From Branchiostoma floridae (taxonomy: Eukaryota > Chordata > Leptocardii > Amphioxiformes > Branchiostomatidae), in contig NC_049994.1 of NCBI RefSeq assembly GCF_000003815.2, forward strand, positions 6,480,858 to 6,544,857: a stretch of 64,000 nt of DNA. Direction: 5' to 3'. The notes below the pieces were generated by a model. The model was not told the DNA's origin and ran no database searches. It was given only the letters and a program-made list of their open reading frames with translations. How positions within the stretch are numbered: position 1 is the stretch's first letter; every line of letters starts with the position of its first letter. A program made the position numbers and the translations under genes. Shown here piece by piece: positions 47,101 through 57,549 of the stretch.

Positions 47101-48339
47101 CTGGGAGAGGAAAGACAAATGAGGAACAATTTTAGGAAGTACAATGCAACTTGTATTTTGAACATCTGTAAGCTCATACACAGATTGACTCCTTGAATGT
47201 TAAACTAATTTGTAACCCAAGATCGATTCCCATGTGCATACATGAAGAAATTCCACGCATGTTTTCTACTCGATCACGATCTTGTACTATTGGCTCCGCT
47301 TCTTGGGTGTTGCCAAAATCTGTCTATTCAATCGTACTGAGCCGTGTCCAACTTCACCTTAAGGACTTTGAACCATTGCGGCAGGTCTAAGGCGGGAAAT
47401 CCCCCAGCTGCAGCCTGGCACTGAACGACACAACTGTGGTGGTTGTTACTACCGTGCCAAAGGAGACGCCAGAATTACAATTTCCATGATAATTGCCGGT
47501 ACGTGCGGCAGAGATGTACAAATTTGTACTTAATTTGGATACTTAATGAGGAAAATCTATATTTACAGTGTTTTTCAGTATAGGCCTCAAATAAATAGTT
47601 TGTGGTGGGTGGAAGATTCTAATTATGTCAATAAGTCCCTAATTTGCATAATTGATGTGAAAGTGTCCTAATTCTTCTTAGTATATGTAGTAAATGATTG
47701 GGCTGTCAATATTGTGACCTGTTCAAATTAGTTAAAGGTGTACATAAGCAAGCATAAATCATACAGATGTGAAAGTATTTGCATAATCAGAATACTGTAA
47801 ATGCATTTAAGTTCGCGGGGATTTAATTTCGTGGTAGCGGGAAAAGGGACTTTTCGCTGTGGTTTTAATTTCGCGGTAACACCATAGACTGCAGTCTAAT
47901 ACTATAGTAGAAAAATGTTCGCGGTGGTTTTAAATTCGCGTTGAAGTGGTCGCCGCGAAAACCGCGAACATTAATCCACCGCGAACATTTCTGCATTTAC
48001 AGTATTTCATGGAGTTATGAAGTCTCCGAACTCTTGTTTGGCAAGCCTTGCAATTACGTAGGAGCGGTCGTCTATCTCTGGTCAATTTTTCACCCCATAG
48101 AATTGTAATACTAATATCTTTCCGTATGCTAGTGGGCCTGACAGAGAATATTTTCCTAAACTCACCTTGGCTAACATGGGGATGTTCCCGAGAAGCGGCC
48201 AGCCCCTGGGTCCGGGCGGGAGGTTTCTGGGCCGCTGGAGATACAGATATGTCAGCAGACACACACATGCAGCCGCCAGAAACGTCGGCAGGTCGCCATA
48301 ATGACGAGCAGTCGTCACGACTTCCAGCAAAATACTCAT
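38157..48339 (-). CDS. Cytochrome P450, CYP2 clan, copy 1 (7 exons)
   Basis: A microsomal haem monooxygenase; substrate unknown. Exons in transcript order: 48166-48339, 46887-47100, 44820-45373, 44572-44670, 44042-44236, 39052-39178, 38157-38338, total 514 residues with consistent phases. Residues about 16-35 form a membrane anchor, followed by the proline-rich hinge LPPGPRGWPLLGNIP. The oxygen-activation motif AGTETT is at 322-327, ExxR is EVQR (378-381), PERF is at 433-436, and the haem loop FGIGHRVCLG has Cys459. All key motifs are intact. Exon 3 (554 bp) corresponds to three fused exons of vertebrate CYP2 genes, which usually have nine. Exon 4 ends in a GC donor (AAG|GCAAGT). Exon 3 also has a second possible donor 6 bp downstream. 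I cannot assign a CYP subfamily from sequence alone. Confidence 0.94.
38456..38720 (+). mobile_element. tRNA-derived SINE (P450 copy 1, intron 6)
   Basis: Box A-like TAGTCCAGTGGTTAGCGG near 38463 and box B-like GAGTTAGATTCC near 38506, then a body ending near GTGGAAGATTAGCTCTTCAG. Unit 2 of the duplication has no equivalent, so it inserted after the duplication or was lost there. Confidence 0.7.
39355..40020. repeat. Tandem array of hairpin-forming ~60-bp units (P450 copy 1, intron 5)
   Basis: About ten units, each reading GGGGTGCTATCACATTAATT, CTCCAAAAGAGAATCCTG, then CTCTCTTTGGAGAATTAATG and TGATAAAG. Each unit can fold on itself because TATCACATTAATTCTCC pairs with GGAGAATTAATGTGATA. A matching array lies at 52985-53640 in copy 2. 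Single related units flank the Tc1 element in COMT intron 1. Confidence 0.85.
40204..43809. mobile_element. 3.6-kb foldback element with long inverted arms made of ~120-bp tandem repeats
   Basis: Flanked by a perfect 8-bp duplication GACATGGA (40196-40203, 43810-43817). P450 copy 2 carries a single GACATGGA at the equivalent place (53811-53818), so the insertion is exactly defined. Inverted arms of about 1.3-1.4 kb begin with GGGG(C/T)TGCACGAG and CCTCCATGGAGG motifs. They continue as about ten units each of a 118-121-bp repeat containing ACACTTGGTTCACGTCACC and ACAAATCGGTGTTTAGGGC. The centre (about 41590-42480) is unique, with no transposase recognised; TTCGCACCTCC(G/T)TGCTAAT occurs twice there. 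Lies in intron 5 of P450 copy 1. Confidence 0.9.
45544..46457. mobile_element. 0.9-kb TIR element (P450 copy 1, intron 2)
   Basis: Arms start CACCTCAGCCCGATCTC and CACCCCAGCCCGATCTC (inverse at the right) and share AAAAATATCT and GGTCTGG(C/T)CGGATGAC. P450 copy 2 has no such sequence in its intron 2. Terminal bases and target duplication are unclear. Confidence 0.75.
47793..48004. mobile_element. TACTGTAAA-type MITE, copy 2 (P450 copy 1, intron 1)
   Basis: Termini TACTGTAAATGCATTTAAG and the inverse; the interior carries AATTTCGCGGTA and TTCGCGGTGGTTTTAA. Related to 13815-14036. Absent from P450 copy 2. Confidence 0.8.
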
Positions 48340-48450
48340 CTTCGTACTCTAAACTGCGTATCGTTACAGAAATCGTCACAGGAAACGCTGCAGAAACGTT
48401 ACAGTTCACAAAACTGTTGGTCTCTGCCCTGTACTGACTGGGATACCCCC

Positions 48451-48460
48451 AATAAATACA
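48451..48460 (-). promoter_or_regulatory. Candidate TATA-like box, P450 copy 1
   Basis: TGTATTTATT on the minus strand, about 115 bp upstream of the ATG. It is conserved at the matching position in copy 2 (57046-57055), in a stretch that is otherwise diverging. Confidence 0.4.
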
Positions 48461-48949
48461 ATTGGGACGTACCAAAGCAGCTTGATAGGGGTGACCTGAT
48501 AATTCCCAAATATTGTATTCAAATCTTAACGCAAAGTCATAGTTTTTTTCTATAAAAATAAGTTTTGAATGCTTTTGTCAATGTAGTACATGCATAGAAT
48601 TGTAGCACGATTGATGATAGAATGACCAGCCAACTCTAAAAAAACATTTAAAGAACCAGTCCCTCTCACTTTTCAATGAAGGCCAAAAATACTGCTCTGA
48701 CCATGCGGACGCTGAACCCTTGCGTCATCTAAGGTGAATGACCGCACGGTCACTAAGACAACTACAGCTGTCATTGAAAAAGCAAACAACACAATGAAAT
48801 AGAGAGGTTAAATCTTAACCATGTAAAATCATCTGTTTTTACCGGTCGGTTTAGTAAATTCCAGATATTGTCAAAAATCAACATATTCAAAATGTGTTTT
48901 TTAATCAATGGTAGGCGATATAGCATTCTATAACATCTCCTTGTGATCG

Positions 48950-50200
48950 ATGTTATTCTGCTATCACATTAGTACTGACGAACACACAGTTAACCTACAC
49001 ATGAGCAAAACTATAGCTTTTAGATTGAAAATTTGGAGCGTACTAATATGTCAGTTTCTGTCCCTCTCTATCTATGACACCTGAATATTTCTTATATTTG
49101 TATGTTATACTAGTACCTGTTTCTCTTATTTTTATGGTATTTTTATGGTGTATCAACCTTGCATAACTTTCATGTTGGTGTTCATTTGTACATAACGTTA
49201 CCATACGAAGCTTTATCGGCGACCTCATGAAAATCGTTCTTGCAATTCGATTTCAGTTGTCAAACAACAGATACGTTCTATACAGACCTGATCTTACTCT
49301 ACTCTATTATTTACTAGTTCACAAATTCAATACATGTAATTGTATTCCTTCTGAGCTACTGAAGCTGTTGTGTAGGAAAGCTGTAATTAGTGGCTGTAGA
49401 TGTATGCCAAACTGACCGTGAGGTCATTGACCTCTATTTCAGGGACTTTGCCTACTTAAATTGGCCTCTCGGTCACCTGCATGAAAACATAAGGCCTCAT
49501 GCATGCTGATTTCATTATATAAACAAGAGCTATCTAATACTCAAAATTCGTGACCATAGCTTGTTCAGAAGATTAGAAAACACACCCGGTAGTTGCGCTT
49601 CAGTACCAAGGAAAGCCGCTAGGGGTCCAAAATTTAATAATTTTCAGCTTTTATTACGCCCCACCAACACACCAAGTATGAAACCAATCCATCCAGCTGT
49701 TCTTGAGTTATCTTGTTCACAGATGTATCACCCGAGGTATCAGCCCGACCTCGGGTCGCCCGGATCGCCCGACGGCCGAAGGCATAAAGTGCTGTACAAT
49801 TCAGCCCAATGAATACATTAGTTTATGTCATACCTGTGACGCGAAAACGTTCGATACGGGTGTTCCGGACCGGGCCATAACTTCCGTATTAGACCGGTTC
49901 GAAAGGCGTATCACACAGGCTCCATTCGAATAAATCGAACTGTTTCGAGCGGGCCGAGTGGGGCGCTATCGAATGTTCGAATACCTGATTCAGACGTTGG
50001 AACATTACTGTTGCAACACTTTTTGTTCGAGGGCACCAAATTTGTTCAAATTCTAGCGCATTTCGCATCAAAACAGGGATTTTCTTAGGTGGGTTGACAT
50101 AAATAAAATACAACACGGTGTATTCCGCATCACCCTCGGTCCCAGCCCTCCCGCGGGTCGGATCACCCTCCGGCCTTCGGGCCAAATATAATAAGTATAA
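48950..50200. other. Spacer between the duplication units
   Basis: No gene recognised. Includes a dispersed repeat at 49835-50090 (GTGACGCGAAAACGTTCGAT, TTCGAGGGCACCAAATTTGT), whose second copy is at 58662-58895, and GC-rich repeat ends (GTATCACCCGAGGTATCAGC at 49726; CATCACCCTCGGTCCCAGCC at 50128). Confidence 0.5.
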
Positions 50201-50458
50201 ATACTTATCGTAATATTTGTATTGAAAAGATAATCAGAGACAGGGTTCGTCTTTCACAATGCTTTTTACATTATGATAAATGTATTATTGTTCAGAAAAC
50301 ATCTAATCTGACTTGTGCAGCAAATGGATCTATGCATGTACATGTACTTGAATTTCTTATCAAGATATTACCCTTGTAGGGGTGTAGCTATATATAGTGT
50401 GATATCAACCAGCTTCTTATCTAAAATGTGAGCTGACACTGTTTAACAAAGGAGTGCA

Positions 50459-51232
50459 ATGTATATGTCACAGGGAAGATTGGAATCTAGGGGGATTCGG
50501 AATCTTCCTAGGGGAGATTAGAATTCCAATTTCCCCTGGGGGAGATTGGAATTCCATTCTCTCCTAGGGGAATCCAGAATTCTCCTAGGAGAGATTGGAA
50601 TTCTACCAGGACAATCTTTGAATCTACCTGGAGTGGCTTCGTAGTTTAAAACAATGCAACAATGGATTTATAATTATTTCTAAGATTAAATCATCATATC
50701 TTACGCTTCATATCTAACACTTATAATTTTTCAAACAATTTAAGGTTAAGAATACTTCTCTATAGTGTACAGTATCATCTTATCCTATACTATAGCTCAT
50801 TAAACATTACATTTTCAAACATTTAGTAATAGAGGAGAATTCGTAATTCTACAAGGACAATCTTTGATTTTACCAGAAATTCAGATTAGATGAAATTGTT
50901 TTGGAAAATAGACTGAATCATTTGACAAGTTACATTTCTATCTAGTCAATTTCACACAAAGAAGCTGGCAGAAAAAAACAAGGCCAATAGGAAGGATGCC
51001 AAAAAAATGCAACATAGCTAACTGGAAAAAATGATTGAGAACATTTAGTCACTCAACTCATAATGGTCTCCATAAGAATTCCAATCTCTCCTAGGGGAGA
51101 TTGGAATTCCAGATTCCCATAGGAGAGATTGGAATTCCAATCTGCCGTAGGGGAAATTGGAATTCCAATCTCCCCTAGGAGGATTCCGAATCCCCCTGGA
51201 TTCCAATCTCCCCTGTGACATATACATTCAAT
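50459..51232. mobile_element. Palindromic foldback element, P450 copy 2 3' flank
   Basis: TIRs start TGTATATGTCACAGGG and end CCTGTGACATATACA. Both ends are arrays of GGGGAGATTGGAATTCCAAT-type units that are themselves palindromic (GGAATTCC centres). The interior, about 50640-51055, is AT-rich. In unit 1 the equivalent place (about 37700) is uninterrupted. Confidence 0.8.
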
Positions 51233-51986
51233 GTCACACATATATTTGTAATTTCACTGCAATTTTTCAGGTGAAAGTATAGTTCCAAGACTTCATACGT
51301 ATGCGTCTGCTCAAATAATAAATGACACATTTGGATTGAGATAGGTCAATAATAAGTACTTTTTAAATCATTTTACAACAGCATTGAAGATATCTGCCAG
51401 ACACTTTACGCAATACATTTTACTGGGTATTGGTGCATACATAACTCGTTACAGAAGAAGAAATAGAGCATTAAAGATGATGAAATGTCAGTTCTACTTG
51501 TGTTTCTATTTGTTTTTATCCTATCACTTGAAAATTATTATCTTTAAAACAGATTCTTTGCACACCCACACGCTTATTATTTTATATGTCAATGTTCACA
51601 TTACAATTCCGAAAGAAACAAACTTTTCCTTAAAATCTACAAATCTCTCCCAAGCTTTTCTCATCTGACCGACCAACAAAAAACAATATTCTTACTTAAG
51701 TCGCCCAACCCATTTATATATGCAAAAGTTGGACAATTCATCTCCCACTGCATACGGAAAAGAATTCAAACCCATTAAATAGCTTATGTAGAAATAGATT
51801 TAGATTAGATGTTATTTCTCTTTTGATTTATCTATAGTTCCCATTTTCCTTCTCTGTTAAGTGTACAATTAATATGTATACCACTACTTTACTTTGTCTT
51901 CAATAAGCCCTCGGATATGATCTTGAACTTGCAAAAAAGGTCATTTTTGTCCTTCCCGCATTTCATGAACATTACTGTTGAAGCTA

Positions 51987-54900
51987 TCAGCGTGCAACTG
52001 CACACAACTCAAATGGGCAAGGCACATTGATAGCACTGGCCAACTTTCCCAACATGGACGGCTCAGGTGCGCCCTCTGGCAGGTGGAACGTGAAACGCTG
52101 CATCAGGGAGACGAACAGCATGAAGACCTCCATCTTGGCCAGCTGTTCACCGAGACATACCCGGGGGCCTGGAGTAAAAAAAAAGTTAACAAGTACTGTA
52201 AACATGCATGCATTGTAGTCAAACAGTCAAAAGGACAGTCTCCCTAACCTGCTGACCGGATCTATACCAAAAGGGGACGATGCATCAATAATACTAGTAT
52301 GTTGGAGTTAAAGTGCTACACAGTTATTTAGCGATAAGAAGCAGAACTGCAGTTAGAAGCTCTGACGAATGTGTCTGAGAGGCATTAAAACGCAAGTAAC
52401 GTAAGTAACTGCTGGTTGTGTAAAAGAATTCTCCTATATCCTAAACTGCTAAAGTTTGCTACCAATGAGAAACAAAACGCGAATAATGAACCGAAAACAG
52501 GCAAGCCAATAATAAAGAGGCTGTATACCTGTTTCTCAATGTATATAAACAGGTGGAAAGCAATGCGTACGTGGTTACTTAGACTATATACCCGTATGCA
52601 TTCATAGGATATTGTATTTGCTCCGCGTAAAGGTAGATAGATAAAAGGTTCCCACACTGACTCACCGATACCAAACGGGATGACCGCCTCGTGTTTGACG
52701 AAGTTTCCGTCCTGATCCAGGAAACGTTCGGGTCGGAAGGTGTTCGGATCCGGGAACAGCTGAGGGTCCATGTGCACGGACCACAGGTTGACCTGGAACA
52801 CATGCATGGAAGAATGATTAAATGATGACTACAACTTTAAGTAGTTGCATGGTTGAATGAATGTTTGAGAGACGAAATATAAACATGCACCCCTCGTCAA
52901 AGCAGAGGTTGGGTCGCGGTGATAGTAGGAGGCTCTCTTGCCGCCAAAGATTTCACACCTAGTTACAAATCGGCTGTAAAGTGTCAGATAAAATGGGTGC
53001 TATCACCTTACTTCTCCAAAAGAAAATCCTGAATATCTCTTTGGATTATTAATGTAATAAAGGGGTGCTATCACATTAATTCTCCAAAAGAATCCTTAAT
53101 CTCTCTTTTGAGAATAAATGTGATAAAGGGGGTGCTTTCATATTAGAAGAGAATCCTGAATCTCTCTTTTGAGAATCAATGTGATAAAGGGGGTATTATC
53201 ATATTAATTCTCCAAAAGAAAATTCTGACTCTCTCTTTGAAAAAATTATGTGATAAAGGGGGTGCTATTACATTAATTCTCCAAAAGAAAAATCCTGATA
53301 TCTCTTTGCAGAATAAATGTGATAAAGAGGGTGCTATCACATTGATTCTCCAATTCCAAAAGAGAATCCAGAATTTCTCTTTGGAGAATAAATGTGATAA
53401 AGGGGGTGCTATAACTTTCTCCAAAAGAAGAATCCTGATCTCTTTTTGGAGAATTAATGTGATAAAGGGGTTGCCTGAATCTCACTTCGGAGAATTAATG
53501 TGATAAAGGGGGTGCTGTCACATTAATTGTCAAGTAGAAGAATCTCTCCTAGAAGAATTAATGTGATAAAACCAGAGTGTTGTCACAATAGTTCTCTAAT
53601 AAAAAGAATCCTGAGAAGAATCCTGAATCAGAAGAGAATCCTTGTTGATGAAAAAAATGAGACAAAGTTTTTACTTATCACAATCATATGTTTTGTAGTT
53701 ATGAGTTAAACGCTTTTCATGACAAATACTTTTTTGAGCTACAGCTAAAAGAATGAGATAAATGGCTTACTCCCCATCACTGGCTTCATGGCTTGTCATT
53801 AAATCAATCAGACATGGAAAGACGTATGGAAATGCATATGGATAAAAGAATAGATAAATCAACAGAGAACTTCAGGGAGACAGGAAATATTGTAGGAAGG
53901 CTAGCAAACAGAATAGCGTATATAGATATAGGTAGGTAGATACAGCTGCAGATAGATATGGATAAAGAAAAGACTAATTCAGATTGTGTTGTTGGACGGA
54001 TCAGAAGAAAGAATCAAAACCATAATTTTACTTACAAAAATCATGGCATCCTGAGGGATGTTGTAGCCATTCAATGCGGTGTCCCTGGACGCTGCGTGGG
54101 GAACGCTGAGTGGCGCGACGGGTTTCATTCGCTGCACTTCCGCTAGGGTCGCTGTTGTGTAGGGTAGCTGGTTCCGTTGTGCGTAGGACGGCGCGCTCTG
54201 CCCTAACACCGAGTCTATCTCCTGATGAACCTGTGTAGGCACATGCTTGCTGTTATTGGGTGCTTGAAATCACGTGAGTATGACGTAATCTAGCTTCCGC
54301 CATGTTGATGGGTGAAACTGCTCGGTGAAGAAGGTTTTAAACAAGTTATTGCCCGCAAGTTTTTCTGCATATCTAAGAAGCATCAATATTTTCTTTCTTA
54401 GAATTACCAAATGAAAGAGTCATGGTTTTCTTTTGCCACCCTACTACTTCCCTTACATTTGAAAATTGAGTTCGACTACTGAATCAATTGCGTTCAATGC
54501 GTTATTTACTATCTAACGTTACTAAAAGTTGCCGGGAACTTGCCTTTTCCTGGATGTCTGGGTTGAGCATCATGTACAACAGGCCCCAGCGAGTGGTGGT
54601 GGCGGTGGTCTCAGTACCGCCCAAGAACAAGTCTATCAGCACCTGGGGTAAAACATAATACTTGAAGTCAGTTTCTTCTGCAAATGTTTAATTTATCCCT
54701 TCATCTATATTGACTCATTCATTCATTCATCCTATCTTTTCTTCGTCTATTAATTCATCTATTGATTCTTCTACCCATTTATTCCTTCCTTCCTTCCTTC
54801 ATTCATTCATTCATCCATCCTAACGCACCTCTTGCAGCTCCTTGTCGGTGAAGTGCTCCCGAGCTTTTTCCTCCGGAGCCCGCTGCTGCTCCAGCAGAAA

Positions 54901-56935
54901 GGCGTCTATAAAGTCCCGGATGTCGTTTGGGTCAAAGGTCAGCCTGTGCTTCTCTATCTGTTCACGGCAGAACTCTTGGAGACCCTGAAACATTTTTACC
55001 ATTCTTTCTTGACTTGAATTTCCTTTGAGGTATCGAAACACGGGAATTATCGTACCAATCTTGTCAACGAGAGAGGCATTTTCTTCGACTGTGGCGTTCA
55101 ACAGTTGAATAAGTCGTAGGAAATCTGGATCGCCGTATTCAAATCTTTCCCCAAAGGCAATCGAACAAATGACGTTACTGACAGCGTTTTGTATTATAAT
55201 TTTAGGATCGAATGGTTGTCCGTTTTGTGAGAGAACTTCTTGAACTAGCGCGTTGGCTTCTTCGTTGACTTTGCCCTCCAAACTCCGCTTGCCGAAGCCG
55301 AAGTCCCGGAGAGTCATCAGGGCGAATTTACGCTGGTGTTTCCATTGTGGTCCGTAGGCAGCATACAGGATACCTGGAAATAAACAGTGCTTTTGTGATA
55401 CTCTCTAATCAGAGGTTGGTGGGAAAAATCGTGACCTTTTCCTTTCATCTTTTTTTTTTCGATTGGCCTTCCCACTGTGGTTTCGCCAAAAAAAACGGAT
55501 GAAAGGAAAAGGTCACGATTTTCCCTACCCATCCACCTCTGCTTGAAGAGAAATTTTGTGACATTGTTGTTAATTTGATTTTGATTTCTAATAGAAAAAT
55601 GCTGAGGCACAACCTTTAAAAATATTCAGGACAACTGACTAACTACGGCAGAATGTGACGTCATACGGAAAAGTGTTTTCAGCAATGAAGAAGTGTTAAT
55701 ATGGCAAAGATTTTACGTTGGGTTGTCACAAAATTGACAAAAATTGGGACCAAAACATTGGCCATGCTGAACAGAAGAAAAGGATTAAATAGGCATAAAA
55801 AGGGTACCATAAGAGACGCTAAGTTACCTTTAACTGAACTTTTTGTCGTTCCATCTCCACGTAGATCTGCCACGGATGCCGGTATTTTGCGACTGGACAA
55901 ATCTTCAGCTCTCTTGACCAGGGCAGTCCGGATAGTCTCGTACCCAGAGAGGACGATGGCAATTGTGCCGCCAATCCAGATGGTCATGACGTCACCATAC
56001 TGTTTGGACAGTTCCGTGAAAGTGGCGGGAAGAAAGGCGGACTGGGAGGGGAATAAAATGAGGGACATCGTCTGTACAATGTAACTTGTATTTTGAACAT
56101 CTGTAAGCTCATACACAGATTGACTCTTTGACCGTTACACAGATTTGTAACCTAAGATCGATTCCCATGTCAATACATGAAGAAATCCCATGAATGTTTT
56201 CAACTATATCACATCTTGTACTATCGGCTCCGCGCCTTGGGTGTTGCCAAAATGTGTCTATTCAGTAGAAGCTAATCAATTGCACAACAGATCACCGCAC
56301 ACTTCTTTTAATTTTTTTTTATTGAACAAACACATAAAGGCAAAATAACAGACGAGTAGCGGCCCACTCAAGTTAAGACAACTTATATCGGTACCGCTAT
56401 TAAAAGAAAAATAAGAATAACATGCACTTCTTTTAATTGCAAGGAAACATCAGATTCCGTGGTGTTGTGGTCCAGCTGGATTTCTTCGCTTTGTTGCACC
56501 TTACGGATAATTGCACGAAATAACTTGGCAAATACATTGAATGTTTGCTTTTCCAATGCCAGCCGTAGTTTGTCTTCGTGACCGTGGGTTCATTCACCCT
56601 GAATTTTGTTTACCTGAATGTCTAACCTAAATAAACGTTGGCAAATATGGTGTGCAATCAAACGGCTTCTAATGTATCTCCGATTTTGTTTTACCCATAG
56701 AATTGGCTCATATCTTTCCCTATGCTAGTGGTGCTGATAGAGAATATTTTCTTGAACTCACCTTGGCTAACGTTGGGATGTTCCCGAGAAGCGGCCAGCC
56801 CCTGGGTCCGGGCGGGAGGTTTCTGGGCCGCTGGAGATACAGATATGTCAGCAGACACACACATGTAGCCGCCAGAAACGTCGGGAGGTCGGCAAAATGA
56901 CGAGCAGTCGTCACGACTTCCAGCAAAATACTCAT
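51987..56935 (-). CDS. Cytochrome P450, CYP2 clan, copy 2 (7 exons)
   Basis: Tandem paralogue of the 38157-48339 gene. Exons: 56762-56935, 55828-56041, 54829-55373, 54544-54642, 54036-54230, 52666-52792, 51987-52168, giving 511 residues. Intron positions and phases are identical to copy 1, including the GC donor after exon 4 (54543-54542 on the minus strand). The ATG is at 56935, the only one conserved in both copies. Exon 3 is three codons shorter (KGNSSQERM region). GGTETT replaces AGTETT, and the haem loop reads FGIGPRVCLG (Cys456), with Pro where copy 1 has His. Residues differ throughout exons 2 and 3, the region that usually holds substrate contacts, so specificity may differ (inference). 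No frame disruption is seen. Confidence 0.94.
52345..52442. mobile_element. Penelope-like end fragment (P450 copy 2, intron 6)
   Basis: AGTTAGAAGCTCTGACGAA, then GCTGGTTGTGTAAAAGAATT and CTCCTATATCC, matching the right arm of the ORC2 insertion at 1646-1942. Single arm only. Confidence 0.6.
52985..53640. repeat. Hairpin-unit tandem array, P450 copy 2 intron 5
   Basis: Same unit as 39355-40020 (GGGGGTGCTATCACATTAAT, CTCCAAAAGA, TTTGGAGAATTAATGTGATA). It predates the P450 duplication; unit number and order now differ between the copies. Confidence 0.85.
55410..55550. repeat. Local inverted repeat (P450 copy 2, intron 2)
   Basis: Arms of about 50 bp: CAGAGGTTGGTGGGAAAAAT then CGTGACCTTTTCCTTTCATC, and the inverse ending CCACCTCTGCTTG. 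Copy 1 has only the arm next to CTCTGCTTG (45420-45470). Confidence 0.75.
56314..56424 (-). mobile_element. Short retroinsertion with 14-bp target duplication (P450 copy 2, intron 1)
   Basis: CACTTCTTTTAATT flanks the insertion at 56300-56313 and 56425-56438. Poly(T) at the left end on the plus strand marks a poly(A)-tailed minus-strand insert of about 110 bp, a 5'-truncated LINE or SINE piece. Confidence 0.75.
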
Positions 56936-57045
56936 CTTTGTATTCAAATAAGCGTATCGTTACAGAAATCGTCACAGAAAACGCTGCAGAAACGTTACAG
57001 TTCACAAAACAGTTGATCTTTGCTCTCTAGTGGCTGGGCTGCTAC

Positions 57046-57055
57046 AATAAATACA
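57046..57055 (-). promoter_or_regulatory. Candidate TATA-like box, P450 copy 2
   Basis: TGTATTTATT on the minus strand, about 115 bp upstream of the ATG, conserved with copy 1 (48451-48460). Confidence 0.4.
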
Positions 57056-57549
57056 TTTGGAACGTACCAAAGTACCAGACAGAGGTGATCAGACAATTCC
57101 CAAATGAAGTATTTAAATTTCAACACAAAGTCATAGTTTGTTTTCCATGAAAATGGGAATTAAATGCGTTTTAAATGTGGTACATGCATAGAAATGTAGC
57201 ACGATTGATGATAGAATAACCAGCTAACTCTAAAACATAACAAGTCCCTCTCCAGTTTCAATCTTTGGTACGTCCCTATTGTAAAGGCCCAAAATACTGC
57301 TTTGCCATTGCGGACGCTGAACCCTTGCGTCATCCAGGGTGAATGACCCTACGGTCACGAAGACAACTACAGCTATCATTGCAATTGCAAAAGCAAACAT
57401 CGCCTTGAAATAGAGAGGTTAAATCTTAATCGTATAAAATCATCTGTTTTTACCGGTCGGTTCAATAAATTCCAGATACTATTAAAAATCAACATATATG
57501 TTATTCAAAATTTGGTTTTTAATCATTCTATAACATTTATGTCATACAT

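Larger units (their letters stand above)
37483..48945. repeat. Tandem segmental duplication, unit 1
   Basis: From ATCGTAATATTTGTATT just beyond COMT to about 48945, this block is collinear with 50205-57540: 3' flank, all seven P450 exons, introns, and about 600 bp of 5' flank. It is longer because of a foldback element (3606 bp), a 0.9-kb TIR element and a MITE that unit 2 lacks. Confidence 0.85.
50205..57540. repeat. Tandem segmental duplication, unit 2
   Basis: Collinear with 37483-48945. Insertions private to this unit include the palindromic element at 50459-51232, a Penelope-like fragment at 52345-52442 and a small retroinsertion at 56314-56424. Confidence 0.85.

Noticed and set aside
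56936-56947. Upstream start four codons before the P450 copy 2 ATG
   Set aside because: The codon is TTG, not ATG, and the paralogue has no start there. The conserved ATG at 56935 is preferred.
37483-57540. One P450 copy as a pseudogene
   Set aside because: Both copies have full, in-phase exon sets with intact AGTETT/GGTETT, ExxR, PERF and haem cysteine, and no premature stops.
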